NCBI GenBank assembly: GCA_963920635.1
Contig: OY987299.1
Coordinates: 118,607,373-118,671,372, forward strand
From: Pseudeuparius sepicola
Lineage: Eukaryota > Arthropoda > Insecta > Coleoptera > Anthribidae
Direction of reading: 5' to 3'
Length of the DNA stretch: 64,000 nucleotides
Of this stretch, positions 34,901-45,415 are shown piece after piece. Under the pieces are notes generated by a model that saw only the letters and a list, made by a program, of their open reading frames with translations, was not told where the DNA came from and did not search any database. A program made the position numbers and the translations under genes. Within the stretch, counting starts at the first letter, position 1. Each line of letters opens with the position of its first letter.

Positions 34901-36069
34901 TAGTAATGTAATGCTAGTAATCACCGCTACACGCTACTCTAATGCAAGGTTCTTCACTCGTTACATACCGCCCTCTACGGATGATAGCCTGAAGTTTAAT
35001 ATCTACGGTCATAGTTTCGCTATTGGTCGCTAGATGCCCCCAGCGGCGCTGCTTACATGCCTATGCCCGAGAACCCCAGAGTTCATTAAATCTGTGCGGA
35101 GGTCACAATGGGATCCTGGCGATTCATTACAGTACCACAAAGTCAGATTAATTCATACTAAACTCTCAGCCTCAGCCGAATGTCTTTTGCCGTCGCCATC
35201 TAACAGACGGAAGCTGTACTCCACGATGGAGCACTCAGCTATGGAAAGTTGTTTTGTGCAGTTTTCGTACACGCCTCGAGTTAATTACCAATCCTCATAA
35301 TAGGGGGCAAATGCTGGCGACACCTCGCGTCGGGAATTATTTAATTGTCAGTCGTATATTGCCAATTGGTAAGGAATCTTATACAATACTATAGTCACTG
35401 CTACTATGTATGCTTTGCGTGTATTAGTAGTAGGTACCTAGTACACCCACCTGCGGGCTCGGGTCGCAAACTTCAAACGCTTCATTTTCAAGATGCGGGA
35501 CCTTCAAATTTTAGTTCCTAAATTATAAGGCTTTTTATTCCTCGCACTTTTCCAATTATAGCAACAGCGTTGTGGGGGTTCGTTTAACATAATTTTGATC
35601 GATTACATATTCTTTGAAAACATATGAGCTGATTTTTTTCTTTTTCTTTAAGGGCGAACAATTAATCGAAAAAGTGAAATTAGACGTGACGTGAACAGAT
35701 ATCAAAAAAGCCAAGACAAAATTTTTATTCAAATTAAAATTCTGCATTTAAGACTGCATCGAGTTTTAATTTTATTGTCAATTATTATTAAAAATTGCCA
35801 AGGAAATTCAATATCATGTGTCTCGGAAATTATTTCAGCGGTCCAATGCCATATAAATTAGTTGAGTGCTTTATATACCGGCTTCCTAGTAATTGTTATT
35901 ATAATTATCTAATTGATTACATATGACATAATAATAATGATAATTAAATTTTCATTAAACCATTGAGCCCTCAATTCAAATATGTGTTGGGTACACTATG
36001 GGAAATTTAGAGAGACAATTTAAAACCGAATCAACTAAATTGATAAATTTGCTCTATGGAATTTTTACG
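34901..36069. other. intergenic, no gene recognised
   Basis: A mildly GC-rich part at about 34960-35300 holds an 88-codon frame (35034-35300) without a recognisable domain. The rest is AT-rich. Confidence 0.4.
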
Positions 36070-36985
36070 AGCGATTTTTTTCTAACGATAGGTCATAACA
36101 AAATCTACTTTGAAGCAAAATTTCATAGGTCTTAATCTCGATTTTCGCCTACTAAGAATGTTTTTCTAGTAAAAAATGACGAAAATCATTTAGCGATTTT
36201 CTTTATTTAAAAACTGACACCAAAGTGTTGGTATGCAAAGATCCCATACAAAAATATACAGAGTGTCTTTATCTGTGCCATCTCAATATACTGAATTTTT
36301 TGAACTTCATACGGGTAAAAAATCGAGTATATCCGAACCATCCCAGACACTATAAACGAGCTAAGTGTAAAAATACAGAAGCTTGCCTGTCAGTAAGTCT
36401 ATATGAGTTAAAGTGGATGGTGTACCACAACAGGAAATGCACAAAAAATTTATAATCTTAGAAAGTGATTTATAATAATTTCAAATTGTTTTTTCATTTG
36501 TTGGTTGGAAGTTTGTAAAAAAAATAAATTACTTTCGAATTCATTAATGTTTTTATCAATATTTTTTCAATGATTCCAGAGTACCCTTTACCAGTATAAA
36601 GTTTCATAAAAATTCAGCATTTTGCCATGGCTCAGAGAAAAATATCCTGTATATTTCTGTATTGAATCTTTGCACACCAACCTTTGAGTTGTCCTGTTGA
36701 TCATTCAACTGTTTTGAGGGGATTCCATGTCCATGACACACTTGACTCGTCAGATGCCTTTAAATTTCCTATTTTGCTCGTTTTTGGATCCCTGTGGAAT
36801 GGACCTCCCTGTATGGGGAGGTTCGGGTGTCCTGATTAACGCTGTCGGATTTTAACTAGCAAAATCGCTAAATAATGATTTTCCTCATTTTTAATAAAAG
36901 AAAATTCGTAGTAGGCCTTAAAAATTGAGATTAAGTACGACCCATAGAAAACATCAAAATAAATTGATTTTTTTCTAATAAACAT
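36070..36985. repeat. repeat R3, copy A, with inverted ends
   Basis: Inverted ends (left about 36070-36215, right about 36845-36985) share CTTAATCTC…CGCCTACTA and AAATCATTTAGCGATTTT with their complements. Inside is the phrase CATTCAACTGTTTTGAGG with GATTCCATG and TGACTCG(C/T)CAGATGCC. The same phrase recurs twice in R3 copy B (once inverted near 58800-58890, once direct near 59245-59345). Non-coding; probably a non-autonomous DNA transposon. Confidence 0.7.
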
Positions 36986-37742
36986 GTATCGAAATCCTAA
37001 CGATTTTCGATATACGGCGCGTCAATTTTCAATTTTTTTAAGTTTTCTTTAATTTTTCCTAAAGGAAGACAGTTAGGGCAAACGTATTTGGTACAGTTTA
37101 GACACTCATTAAATATTATAAATTAAAAATAATTCAACCTATCTACCTCCACCAGTGCTGGAGAAACAGGGGTCATCCGTCAACCATCATATTTTTAGAA
37201 AATGGTAGGCCATAATGTTTGACTTTCTCTAATATCTTTCGACTAACTTCGACTCGGCTTATTTTCAGCTCGCGAGGGCTCTGTTGTATATAGCCGATTG
37301 TTTTGTTGCATCAGATTGTTTCAGACAGAGCCCTACTCGCATTTTCTTAATACATAGTTGCGACATGAACGTCAGGGGACGTTGCCCGGCCAAAAGGCTG
37401 TATAAACAATTTAGTTAATTGTACACATATATTTTACTTTCCGTTTAATGTCAACGGATAATTTTGAAGTTTATTTTTCTCTAGCGCGTTTCTATTTATT
37501 TATTAAGTACGGTCCTGTGCGGTCTTATGCTACCTGAGGTAGCACCAGAGATATGCTCTCTGGGTAGCACGACCTTGAGTAAGGCTGAAAGGAGGGGAGG
37601 TATTTAGCTGCTTGGAAACAACGGATCACTTCAGCCACTGGTTTATTTTACTGTGGTTTTGTATTTCCTAATGGACTTCTTAAATTCCATATCTACATCG
37701 ACGAATCTACTTTCGTTATTTGCTTTTCCCTTTCCCCGTTCG
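36986..37742. other. intergenic, no gene recognised
   Basis: AT-rich. One short palindrome TGCTACCTGAGGTAGCA lies near 37530. The last 8 bases (CCCGTTCG) are the target duplication of the neighbouring hAT element. Confidence 0.4.
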
Positions 37743-38020
37743 CACGGGCGTAGCCAGGATTTAGTTTTGGGGGGGGGGGGGGTTTAGTTTGAGAAGTAAA
37801 TAAAACAACAAAAATATACTTACATGAAATTTAATATCTATATATTCATCCGAAAAACTACGACATATTTATAAAGTTCTTAACTTTAAATGAAATGGAT
37901 AAATTAATTTCGTTCCTCTGCGCTAAATCTAAAACCAATAAAGAAGAAATCTTCGGCTTTTTCTTTTAAATATATCCACTACTTCATCTGCATGAATTTC
38001 TGTTCCATAGTGAATGTTCA

Positions 38021-38230
38021 TTAACCATTAAGTCTGTTTTCACTTGTAGTGTTTCGTAAATAGTTTTTCAGTCTCCTTAGGCTCGAGAAAGACCTTTCTG
38101 GGGTAGCAGTGGATACAGGAATGGTAGCCAAGATTTGTAGTAATGTGTAAATATTAGGATAAAGGTTTTTATCGCACATATCTAGGCATTCCAAACTAGA
38201 TTTCGGGGTAGGCAGTCTTCTTATCAGCAT
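38021..38230 (-). pseudogene. hAT C-terminal dimerisation remnant, copy 2
   Basis: Same hATC block as at 3640-3934 (TPERSFSSLRRLKNYLRN, then SENRLNG) but cut off by a stop right after RLNG. The stop comes from a deletion of about 8 bases relative to copy 1, which removes the final 30 or so residues. Not functional. Confidence 0.85.
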
Positions 38231-38375
38231 GGAAGGTAGCTGAAGTTTTGATAGCTAAATCCAAATTTGTTTCTTTATTAGAAACCCCTTGACCTTGACT
38301 ACACCACTTTTTCCAGTAGTCCATACCTTTAGGTTTATCACCCTTCCTTTTTTTCCCCTCCATTTTTCGACAGTA
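38196..38375 (-). pseudogene. hAT transposase N-terminal remnant, copy 2
   Basis: The minus-strand ATG near 38363-38365 opens the same Lys-rich start as copy 1 (MEGKKRKGDKPKGMDYWKKW) and ends at the same TAG, with point changes such as a Cys/Ser-type difference after KKWC. It is followed by the same out-of-frame joint to the C-terminal block. Confidence 0.6.
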
Positions 38376-38860
38376 ATAATGATTCACGTATCTATCCTTA
38401 ACAAGGTCATCGAATAACAGTGCACTAAAATTACTCACTTACACGGTACACTTAATTCTCTTCACTATTCGTTCACCACTTTTCACTTTTATTCGCTTCG
38501 AGTTCGCATGGAACAATACTGCCGTAAGCGCGGTCACGCGGCGCGGCGCCGCTTATATAGCAGCCCAGTAGCCGTCCAGAAACTTCCACGAACTTCCACA
38601 AAGTTCCGCTCATTTCGACCTAGGGGCGTGGCGAATAATTGAGAAACAACGCAAAGTGTCCCTATAATACAAAATAGTTCGGCTGCAACTGCGTCTGCCT
38701 CTCGTCAAAAGATGGCGCTAGGCGCTACTATTACTACATATATTCAAACGTAATAATAATTTAACTCTTCACTCCTCGTATTTTTTCGGTATAATATTAG
38801 GTAATATTTTGCTTATTTCGGGAAACCCCCCCCCCCCTTGGCTACGCCCGTGCCCGTTCG

Positions 38861-39083
38861 GGTATTTTCGAAATGCGGAAGGGAGGATAGAGGAAGGGCG
38901 CCCGGTTCCAGCGCGGGGCGCCCCCACGGCGCAGACGGGTGACGTCGCGCACTGACACGGATCATCACCGTTCATTAGCATAACGGTCGCTTTGCTAGAT
39001 TCTCCGCCAAACAAATGACCGTCACTTTTATAATGTCAGATACCAGGGACACACGAATAATAATACTGAACCTAGCAGACTTA
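38861..39083. other. GC-rich spacer
   Basis: A CG-rich patch (about 38880-38960) between two transposons. No gene recognised. TTA at 39081-39083 is the left target copy of the Harbinger-type element. Confidence 0.5.
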
Positions 39084-39311
39084 GTGCACGGCCACACATG
39101 AGGCGGTCGGCGGAGCGGAGAGCAAAGCGGAGATGGTAGCGGAGCGTTCAAAACAATAGGAAGCCTACTATCGTGTCCACACATACCGCGGAGAGGGCAG
39201 CGGAGAGTAAAGCGTGTTTGCTCGCTGGTAGCGGAGCGTTCAAGTCAGTTTGACCTTTTACGGCGTATTGGCGCGTATTTCACCTTATATACCTACTTAA
39301 TAACGAACAAT

Positions 39312-39476
39312 ATGGATCACGAAATGATAATTAGTGAAGTTTTTAGTCGCAAACCCCTATGGGACGTAACTCATGCACATCACCACAACCGAGGTGTTTT
39401 AGACAAACTTTGGATCGAGATTTCCAAAATTATTTTTGTACAGATGATGGAATTCACCAAGTGTATCCCTGCTTAG
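39312..39476 (+). pseudogene. truncated MADF (Myb/SANT-like) protein of Harbinger
   Basis: 54 codons from the ATG at 39312 to the TAG at 39474-39476. The first 40 residues match the MADF helix pattern: an acidic start, then SEVFSRKPLWDVTHAHHHNR and LDKLWIEISKI, with the two conserved Trp residues. In intact elements this DNA-binding partner helps the transposase reach the element ends and the nucleus. The frame leaves the domain after KII, so the rest is deleted. A leader with a TATA-like CTTATATACC (about 39283) lies upstream. Confidence 0.7.
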
Positions 39477-40129
39477 GTTTATTTCACGTACCCACACTGT
39501 ACGTTTATTTTGCAAAATCCGAAATTTGAGTTGTGAAAAAATAATGTAGAAATCGACATTTTTATAGCTGTTCCCATGAAGTTCGACTTTTCAATGTTTC
39601 CACCTTACTTCCAACCATAGGCGCCGACTTCTCAAAATTTGGCTGGGTGCCCAAGGTATACAACCTCGCCCCCCAAAACGTAATTTTAAAAAACATTTTT
39701 TATTATAAATATTTATTATAAATATTAAATAAAAGTACATAAAATAAAGGTATTTCTATAAGAAAGGCCTCGTTTTAAAATTCAAAGGACTCTCATCCCG
39801 AAGAATCAGCTGGATATCTGTATTTTACTTCCTCCAAAGGGAAACAAACAGCTGATCCATCCGGATGAGAGTCCGCTGAATTTTAAGACGCGGTCTTTAA
39901 ATAAAAACAAAAAAAAAACAAAAACGTCTAGTTACCTAATTTTGGGTAAATAACGCAAAAGTGCTTAGTCTATGGACAATTTTTTTATAAATTCATCCAG
40001 GAATTATGATATCTGCTAATTCTTTATAAATATTTAAAAGCATAATATCACAGCCCTTTCTGACTCATTGTTGATCTTAAATATGATTGTCACCTTGTCA
40101 CCTTTGCTTGAGCTGCGAGGGGGAAATTA

Positions 40130-40725
40130 CTGGCAAAATTTGTACACTAAAATGCCAAAAAATGCAAAAATATACAAAAAATTACAGATTTAGCTTAAAA
40201 AATTCAAAAAAAATCCAGAAAATTCCGAAAAATACCAAAAAATTCAGGGAAATCACTGGCAAAATTTGTTTACTAAAATGCCAAAAAATTCCAAGAAAAT
40301 ACCAAAAATGCCAAAAAAATCCAGAAAATACCAAAAAATTCCCAAAAATGCCAAAAATTCAACACGCGTGTACACTAAAATTCCTCAATGATTTCCCCCT
40401 CGCGGACTGCGCAGTCCAGCCTTGTAAATTCCCGACAGTGCATGCGCATGCGCATTGTTTAGAAAATACGAAAAAATTCCAAGAAAAATGCCAAAAATTC
40501 CAAGAAAATGCCAAAAAATTACAAGAAAATACCAAAAATTCCAAGAAAATGCAAAAAAAATCCAGAAAATACGAAAAAATTCCAAGAAAATGCCAAAAAT
40601 TCCAAGAAAATGCCAAACAATTCCAAGAAAATGACAAAAAGTTCCAAGAAAATACCAAAAATTCCAAGGTAATGCCAAAAAAAAAAACAGAAAATGCCAA
40701 AAAATGCCAAAAATTCCAGGCGCGT
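40130..40725. repeat. A-rich minisatellite, ~20 bp unit
   Basis: An irregular tandem array of CCAAAAATTCCAAGAAAATG-type units, interrupted at about 40380-40460 by a non-repetitive piece with GCATGCGCATGCGCA. Blocks of GTACACTAAAAT next to GGGGGAAAT…ACTGGC recur, and they are inverted at the right end. It produces a 215-codon Lys/Gln-rich open frame (40087-40734) that is a by-product of the repeat. Confidence 0.9.
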
Positions 40726-40889
40726 GTACACTAAAACTCCCGCAGTGATTTCCCCCTCATTGAGCTTCGCGCAATACGCCTTTCAAAGTTGTCACAATCC
40801 GCCGACTGTGTGGACACTACCCGCACTACTCTCCGCTTTCCGCTCTGCTCTTCGGTCCGCCGTCCGCGTTATGTGTGGCCGTGCACTTA

Positions 40890-43800
40890 GGTATGTACAT
40901 ACCCAGGGTGAATATGATATATGGAAGATTTCTCTGATAGAAAGAAAAGAAGAGCAAGCGAACCAGTATGATTATGAAGACAGTAAACATGTCCTATGAA
41001 ATAAAATTATTTAGAGATTTAATTTATTACTTAATAAATGGGTAGAGTAAACTTTCAAAACACGTAATAAATATACCTAATTTATAAAAAGAAAAAAAAG
41101 TAGGTAAGTACTAATTTTGGTAGATACGCGTTTCCAGCAGGATGCTGCAAATACTTTTTTGTGCGACATGCATTTTGCAATATTTGAGACTCTTGAGAAA
41201 ATTGCAATAATATAGCTGCATTGTTAATTTTTAAGAAGATAGTCTTTGACAAAGTCGTTAAAACAATTAAGTGTACCTATATATTTCAATGAAACTAACC
41301 TGTGGCATGATGTGACCTGAAAAAGTGAATTAATTTTACATAGGTGTACACAGTTTAATACTTACATCCTCACGTCAAATTCTTAACTAAAAGCTCGGCA
41401 GCACGATAAATAGCTTTGCAATACTCGTAATCTGTGCTATTAGCATGCAAATTAAAAATGCCATAAACAAGTCGGGATATTTTTCGTGGACTTGCCAAAA
41501 TAATGTCAAGCCGAACATTCCATGACGTCACATTCCCTTAGCGTCCTTACCACGTATATAGGAGATGTGGTCACTGGTGTGGGTTTTATGGAGTTGAAAG
41601 CCTGTAGATTGTGCATTTGCCTCGTTTCATTTTGATTTTTAAATATTCACCGTGCTAGTTGAGTTAATAATGTTGGAGGTTGATATTTTCGTTTGTTTTC
41701 CACTTTAAGTCAAAAACTAGTCAGGGTTAATTTCTGTCTCTCATTTGTAGCTATAATATTAGTGATATTGATAATGATATAATATAGGGACACTCTTTTA
41801 GTGCAGACATTCTAGGAAACTTCCATAAATGGTATACAAGGTGATTCATTAACTAATAAAGATAGGTAAGAAGTTTAGGTAATGAATAAGCTACTTTGTT
41901 TAAACTACAAAACCCACATATTTGATACTATTAGTCTTACTTATATGGAGTAAATATATTTCAGTAGATTTCAGAAAGTGAAATATGTAGATATAGTTTA
42001 GAATATCAAAGTAAAAATGAATCTAAAATTGAATTAATTTAAAATTATATAGATAAAGAGAGAACTTATAACTTTTGCTGGAACGGCTATGGAAATCGTG
42101 TTGGCGCAGCATAGGTACTTCTCTTTAACAGTGTAAATTATTTCGCAAGGAATAGGTTCGTGCCTTTATTCTCGCATGAGCGTTTACCAGTTTCTAATAA
42201 TTAGTGACTATTAGTGTTATGGTGTTGGCGGCTGTTTACCAAATGCGCATTTACCAGTCCATCTCAACGAAAAAGGTAGCTGGAAATAACTTTTTGTTGG
42301 CAGGTAGTAATCTCTTGAACCCTTGTGTTTTCTTATGTATATCTGCCGATTTCTCTATACGCGCCCTCACCGAAGGCTGGCTATCTCATTTCTTGTACAA
42401 ACAAGCTCGCGTTTTGAGTAAATTGGGAAATTATTTGATATTTTGTAGGTCGAGTATAAGTAATCAAAATATGAATTCTATGTAAAACTGCGGAAAAATT
42501 TAATATTTTTATTTTCGAAAAAACTCGGAAACTCGAAACCAACGATATATAGGAATAGATGACTCACGCTGATACAAAAATAACACAGTTTTATTTTGCT
42601 TCTACATTAGGTAATTTGTTTACATTGGCATTCCTTAAATTCAGTCTTTCATACCTATTTTGTAGTGCATAATAAATAATTTTTTGATAGACTTGTATAT
42701 CGTCTATATGCTTTGAGATAATTATATTTATAAAATAACCTAAATCGTATAAAAAAACTGGAAACCTTGAATGTGCCAATAACATCTTTTTAAAATCATG
42801 AAACAAAACAACTTGCGTTTGATAATGTATCTATTACTATATATAGTTGCTCGAAACCAAACAAATATTCACACAAAAAACCTAAACTTTATACACTTTA
42901 TACTCCCATCTAGTTATTTATCCCCTCCAAAATCAGAGGTTGCCCCAACCTCAAAAATGGAGAAACCAAAACCATTTTCACCAGAAACACGGAGAGATGA
43001 TTTTCAACGTGTTTAATATTCTTGTATCAAATATCAATGCATCTAACTTGCAAATGTAGATATATATAATTATATACATTTATGAAATATCTCTTTGACA
43101 AACCCTGGTATATGGGGTCGTTCCAAAATTTATGAGTGCGGATATGCCGCGATGCCACTTAAACGTAATGGTCTACGCATAGCGATATACTTTTCAACGT
43201 ATAAGTCAACGTCGTGAAATATTAGTTGTAACTTTTATAGTTTGGAGGGCGAACATTAACGCTAATAACGAATTTAAAGCGACGGCCATATTTCTTGTTA
43301 ATCGATTACGCAGAAGCGACGTCTAGCGACTCGTTGAAAGGGAACCTAACAGTCAACGCTAACAGTATTAGATTTAGAATAATTATCATAAAAAAAATCT
43401 AAGTATAATGTTTTTTTTTAAAGACAAGGTATTGATGGCCATATTTTTAACACATAAGTTAACTCAAGTTTCCAACAATTTCTACGAAATTAGCGTAGTA
43501 TAACATTTTAAAGCACTGCTTTTATTTAGAGACTGTTAGAAATTATATCCTCGATACTTTCTCAGCCCTCCCCTATGTATATTCACCAATAAATAATGTG
43601 CAAAAAGTCTAGTAGAGTAGGGTCTAGGAATTAGGCCAACGCTGGTGTTTTTTGCCGACCCTTGGGTCTCACATCTATGGAGTAATATGTCTACTAGTCT
43701 AAAATTTATAGTTTTACGAGGCAAGATAATCATATAGGCATCCGGACCTTAATGTTGAACTAGATATTTCCGTAACAATTTATCTGAGTTAAAACATAAT

Positions 43801-43955
43801 TTCTATCTATTGTTTGTTGGGTATTTTTTATTTTGTGTAGCCATAACACTTTTAAGAAAACTCCGAAATATGTAGACTGCTTGAAACGCTGATTATATTA
43901 TTATTACCCAGAAAATTTACTACACAAACACAATATCGTTCTCGTGAAAAATGTA
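40890..43955. other. AT-rich intergenic DNA
   Basis: No supported gene. Frames at 42204-42485, 42798-43016 and elsewhere have no recognisable domain. A very short ATG frame near 41589 reads MELKACRLCIC, which recalls a ZAD zinc-finger start but stops at once. Confidence 0.4.
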
Positions 43956-44575
43956 GGGAGAGTCGGGTAACAGTGCGCATGGCAACATCTTCATTTCTGA
44001 TTAAAATAATTTCAAAGCAATTACTCGTTTGCCATCTCGTGTAAGCATTGTGAAGCATGCGACTTCCAAAAATAATAGTTTGTATGTTACCGACTTACAA
44101 TAGTCACTTTTGTGTAGTAGTTTTTATTAGTATATCAATGTAATATAATTTTTTATTTTACTTTCCAAATACTTATGATATAGAAAAAATAGATATTATT
44201 CTGGAGGAAAGTGCCACCAAAGTCTAGACTAGACTTTGGTGCCACTTCCTCCCTAGAATTACAAGTAGCCCTTTTCAATGTTTCATTATGCTTAACAAAA
44301 ATTATATTTATTTAAATAAGTTTAACAACCTTATTTCTTCCGCGCATAATTACCATTACGAACCATTATCCCATAGGTCGGGTATTTGTGCGCAATGCTA
44401 CTTTTCAATTTTGTGTATCACGGCCATGCTGTAGATTATAACTAAAAACTAACTGTTCGGTTTATAGACAATTCATTAAAGTATCTTTGTGACAAATATG
44501 TAGATACCACATTATTTTTATTCTTCAAGATAGGGCAAATTTTGGATTACGTGCGCACAGTTACCCGACTCTCCA
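43956..44575. mobile_element. pogo/mariner-like MITE, GGAGAGTCGGGTAAC ends
   Basis: The element is 620 bp and TA-flanked (43954-43955, 44576-44577). Ends read GGGAGAGTCGGGTAACAGTG and the near-complement, and a partial internal copy GGTCGGGTATTTGTGCGCA lies near 44376. There is no transposase. A nearly perfect palindrome is nested at 44203-44253. Confidence 0.75.
44203..44253. repeat. 51 bp near-perfect palindrome
   Basis: GGAGGAAAGTGCCACCAAAG and its complement face each other around TCTAGACTAGA. It shares AAAGTCTAGA with the small hairpins near 26.4 and 27.3 kb. Confidence 0.85.
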
Positions 44576-44792
44576 TACTCATTAATTTTGGCTTGACTGT
44601 AAACTGTTTTTTATTGCAATAATAGGGTACTTGACAATAATATCTTTAATTGCTCTACCGTACTCAGTTTACAGTAAATGCACTAACATAACAAGTAATA
44701 AATAAAACAACGGCTTTTAACCTTTATTTATTTATGGTAATGAAAGACGAAGTTGCATAATTTTCTTCAGGCTGAAATCCACAGTTTTGTCG
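44576..44792. other. spacer left of the LTR element
   Basis: AT-rich. The last four bases (44789-44792, GTCG) are the left copy of the target duplication of the Ty3/gypsy element. Confidence 0.6.
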
Positions 44793-45056
44793 TGTACTGG
44801 ATCAACACAAGCTACGTAACAAATATTATAACAACATTACCAAATATGGCCAGCACCATTCCTCTGTCGACGTAAATCATTATGTAGGTAATTAGGATTG
44901 TTTCGTATTAGTTTATAAACAATAAGTGCTTACTTATAAGTTACAACATTAGGTTGTGTACTGAATTCATTTCATACAATATAGTCTGTCTAAAAACCTC
45001 AACGTGTTCACTTGCTTTAACCACCTACAAATGATCACCGAACAAGGGTGATTGCA
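44793..45056 (+). repeat. 5' LTR (264 bp)
   Basis: Begins TG and ends CA, as integrase requires. By eye it is identical to the 3' LTR. TATA-like motifs (TTTATAAAC at about 44912, CTTATAAG at about 44933) could drive transcription. I see no clear AATAAA signal in it. Confidence 0.98.
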
Positions 45057-45178
45057 TGGCGATCCTGCCAACGCAAACCTGCCAACTCAAACCTGCCAAC
45101 GCAAACCTGCCAACTCAAACCTGCCAACGCAAACCTGCCAACTCAAACCTGCCAACGCCGATCTGCCAACGAAAATAA
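45056..45178 (+). CDS. leader uORF over the primer-site array
   Basis: An ATG that straddles the LTR/primer-site border (45056-45058) opens 40 codons through the 14-base repeats (MAILPTQTCQLKPANANLPT…) and stops at the TAA at 45176-45178. The next ATG, of the membrane-protein ORF, is at 45185, only 6 bases after the stop. Because 14 is not a multiple of 3, the peptide repeats every 14 residues (42 bases). Translation is not shown. The arrangement would suit a regulatory upstream frame with reinitiation, or the ORF may have no function. Confidence 0.3.
   Translation: MAILPTQTCQLKPANANLPTQTCQRKPANSNLPTPICQRK
45057..45070 (+). promoter_or_regulatory. primer-binding site, tRNA-Arg
   Basis: TGGCGATCCTGCCA follows the LTR with no gap. 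It is complementary to the 3' end (…TGGCAGGATCG plus CCA) of the insect arginine tRNA with anticodon ACG as I recall it. This tRNA would prime minus-strand DNA synthesis. Confidence 0.85.
45057..45168 (+). repeat. 14 bp tandem array that starts with the primer site
   Basis: Eight consecutive 14-base units. Unit 1 is the primer site TGGCGATCCTGCCA. Units 2-7 alternate ACGCAAACCTGCCA and ACTCAAACCTGCCA. Unit 8 is ACGCCGATCTGCCA. All share the end CTGCCA. Units 2-7 are thus three copies of a 28-base dimer. Unit 8 is closer to the primer site than the middle units are, which suggests that the array grew from the primer site itself. Confidence 0.95.
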
Positions 45179-45184
45179 CTGGAA

Positions 45185-45415
45185 ATGGGTTTAAAAGAAT
45201 CAAAAGAAGAGGTAATTATCGCACAAGCAGGCAATAGCGGAGGTTCTACCACTTCACAAGAGATTCAGAGAGGAGTTTCCCTAGGAGAAGTTGTCGCACT
45301 GATAGCTGTAGCACTAGTCCTAGCAATAGTAGTCGCATATTGCTATTTACGCGGAAAGAAGAAATTGGAGCGGAAGATTCGTAGGGAAATTATAAGAAGC
45401 CAAGAAATCGCGTAA
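45185..45415 (+). CDS. small leader-encoded membrane protein
   Basis: A 76-residue ORF between the primer site and gag. The ATG is in a fair initiation context (G at -3, G at +4). The N-terminus MGLKES fits the N-myristoylation pattern (Gly2, Ser6). Residues 1-29 are polar with a Gly/Ser/Thr-rich stretch. Residues about 32-51 are a single hydrophobic segment (SLGEVVALIAVALVLAIVVA). The tail (RGKKKLERKIRRE) is strongly basic, so by the positive-inside rule it should lie in the cytosol. It is not part of the usual gag-pol set and has no relation to an envelope protein that I can see. Small leader ORFs are known in some insect gypsy-type elements. The sequence is open and compact in an element that looks recent, but selection is untested. 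A membrane-targeting or accessory role is inference. Confidence 0.55.
   Translation: MGLKESKEEVIIAQAGNSGGSTTSQEIQRGVSLGEVVALIAVALVLAIVVAYCYLRGKKKLERKIRREIIRSQEIA

Larger units (their letters stand above)
37743..38852 (-). mobile_element. hAT deletion derivative, copy 2
   Basis: The element is 1110 bp and is flanked by a perfect 8-bp duplication CCCGTTCG (37735-37742 and 38853-38860). It has the same ends (CACGGGCGTAGCCA plus G runs), the same TATA-like promoter region and the same internal deletion joint as the copy at 2997-4123. Differences are small: length of the G runs, point changes, an extra GCGCCGCGCCGCG-type expansion near 38545, and a short deletion in the C-terminal part. Confidence 0.93.
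39084..40886 (+). mobile_element. PIF/Harbinger-type element (non-autonomous)
   Basis: Ends read GTGCACGGCCACACAT and its complement, flanked on both sides by TTA (39081-39083, 40887-40889), the 3-bp TWA duplication typical of PIF/Harbinger. Subterminal GCGGAGCG repeats occur at both ends in opposite orientation. It contains the start of a MADF (Myb/SANT-like) protein, which Harbinger elements encode beside their transposase, but no transposase. A minisatellite fills 40130-40720, and a hairpin (GGACTCTCATCC and GGATGAGAGTCC) lies at 39770-39900. The phrase CATAGGCGCCGACTTCTC at about 39617 looks like the edge of another, truncated transposon. Confidence 0.8.

Noticed and set aside
35034..35300. 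88-codon frame right of the LINE
   Set aside because: No recognisable domain and no conserved start or splice context.
40087..40734. 215-codon open frame rich in Lys and Gln
   Set aside because: It is a translation of the A-rich 20-base minisatellite; long open frames also occur on the opposite strand over the same repeat.
41589..41640. short ATG frame MELKACRLCIC as a ZAD zinc-finger start
   Set aside because: It stops after 15 codons with no donor site or continuation that I could find.
45057..45168. 14-base repeats as a random minisatellite unrelated to the element
   Set aside because: The first unit is exactly the primer-binding site at its obligatory position and the last unit approaches it, so an origin from the primer site is more likely.
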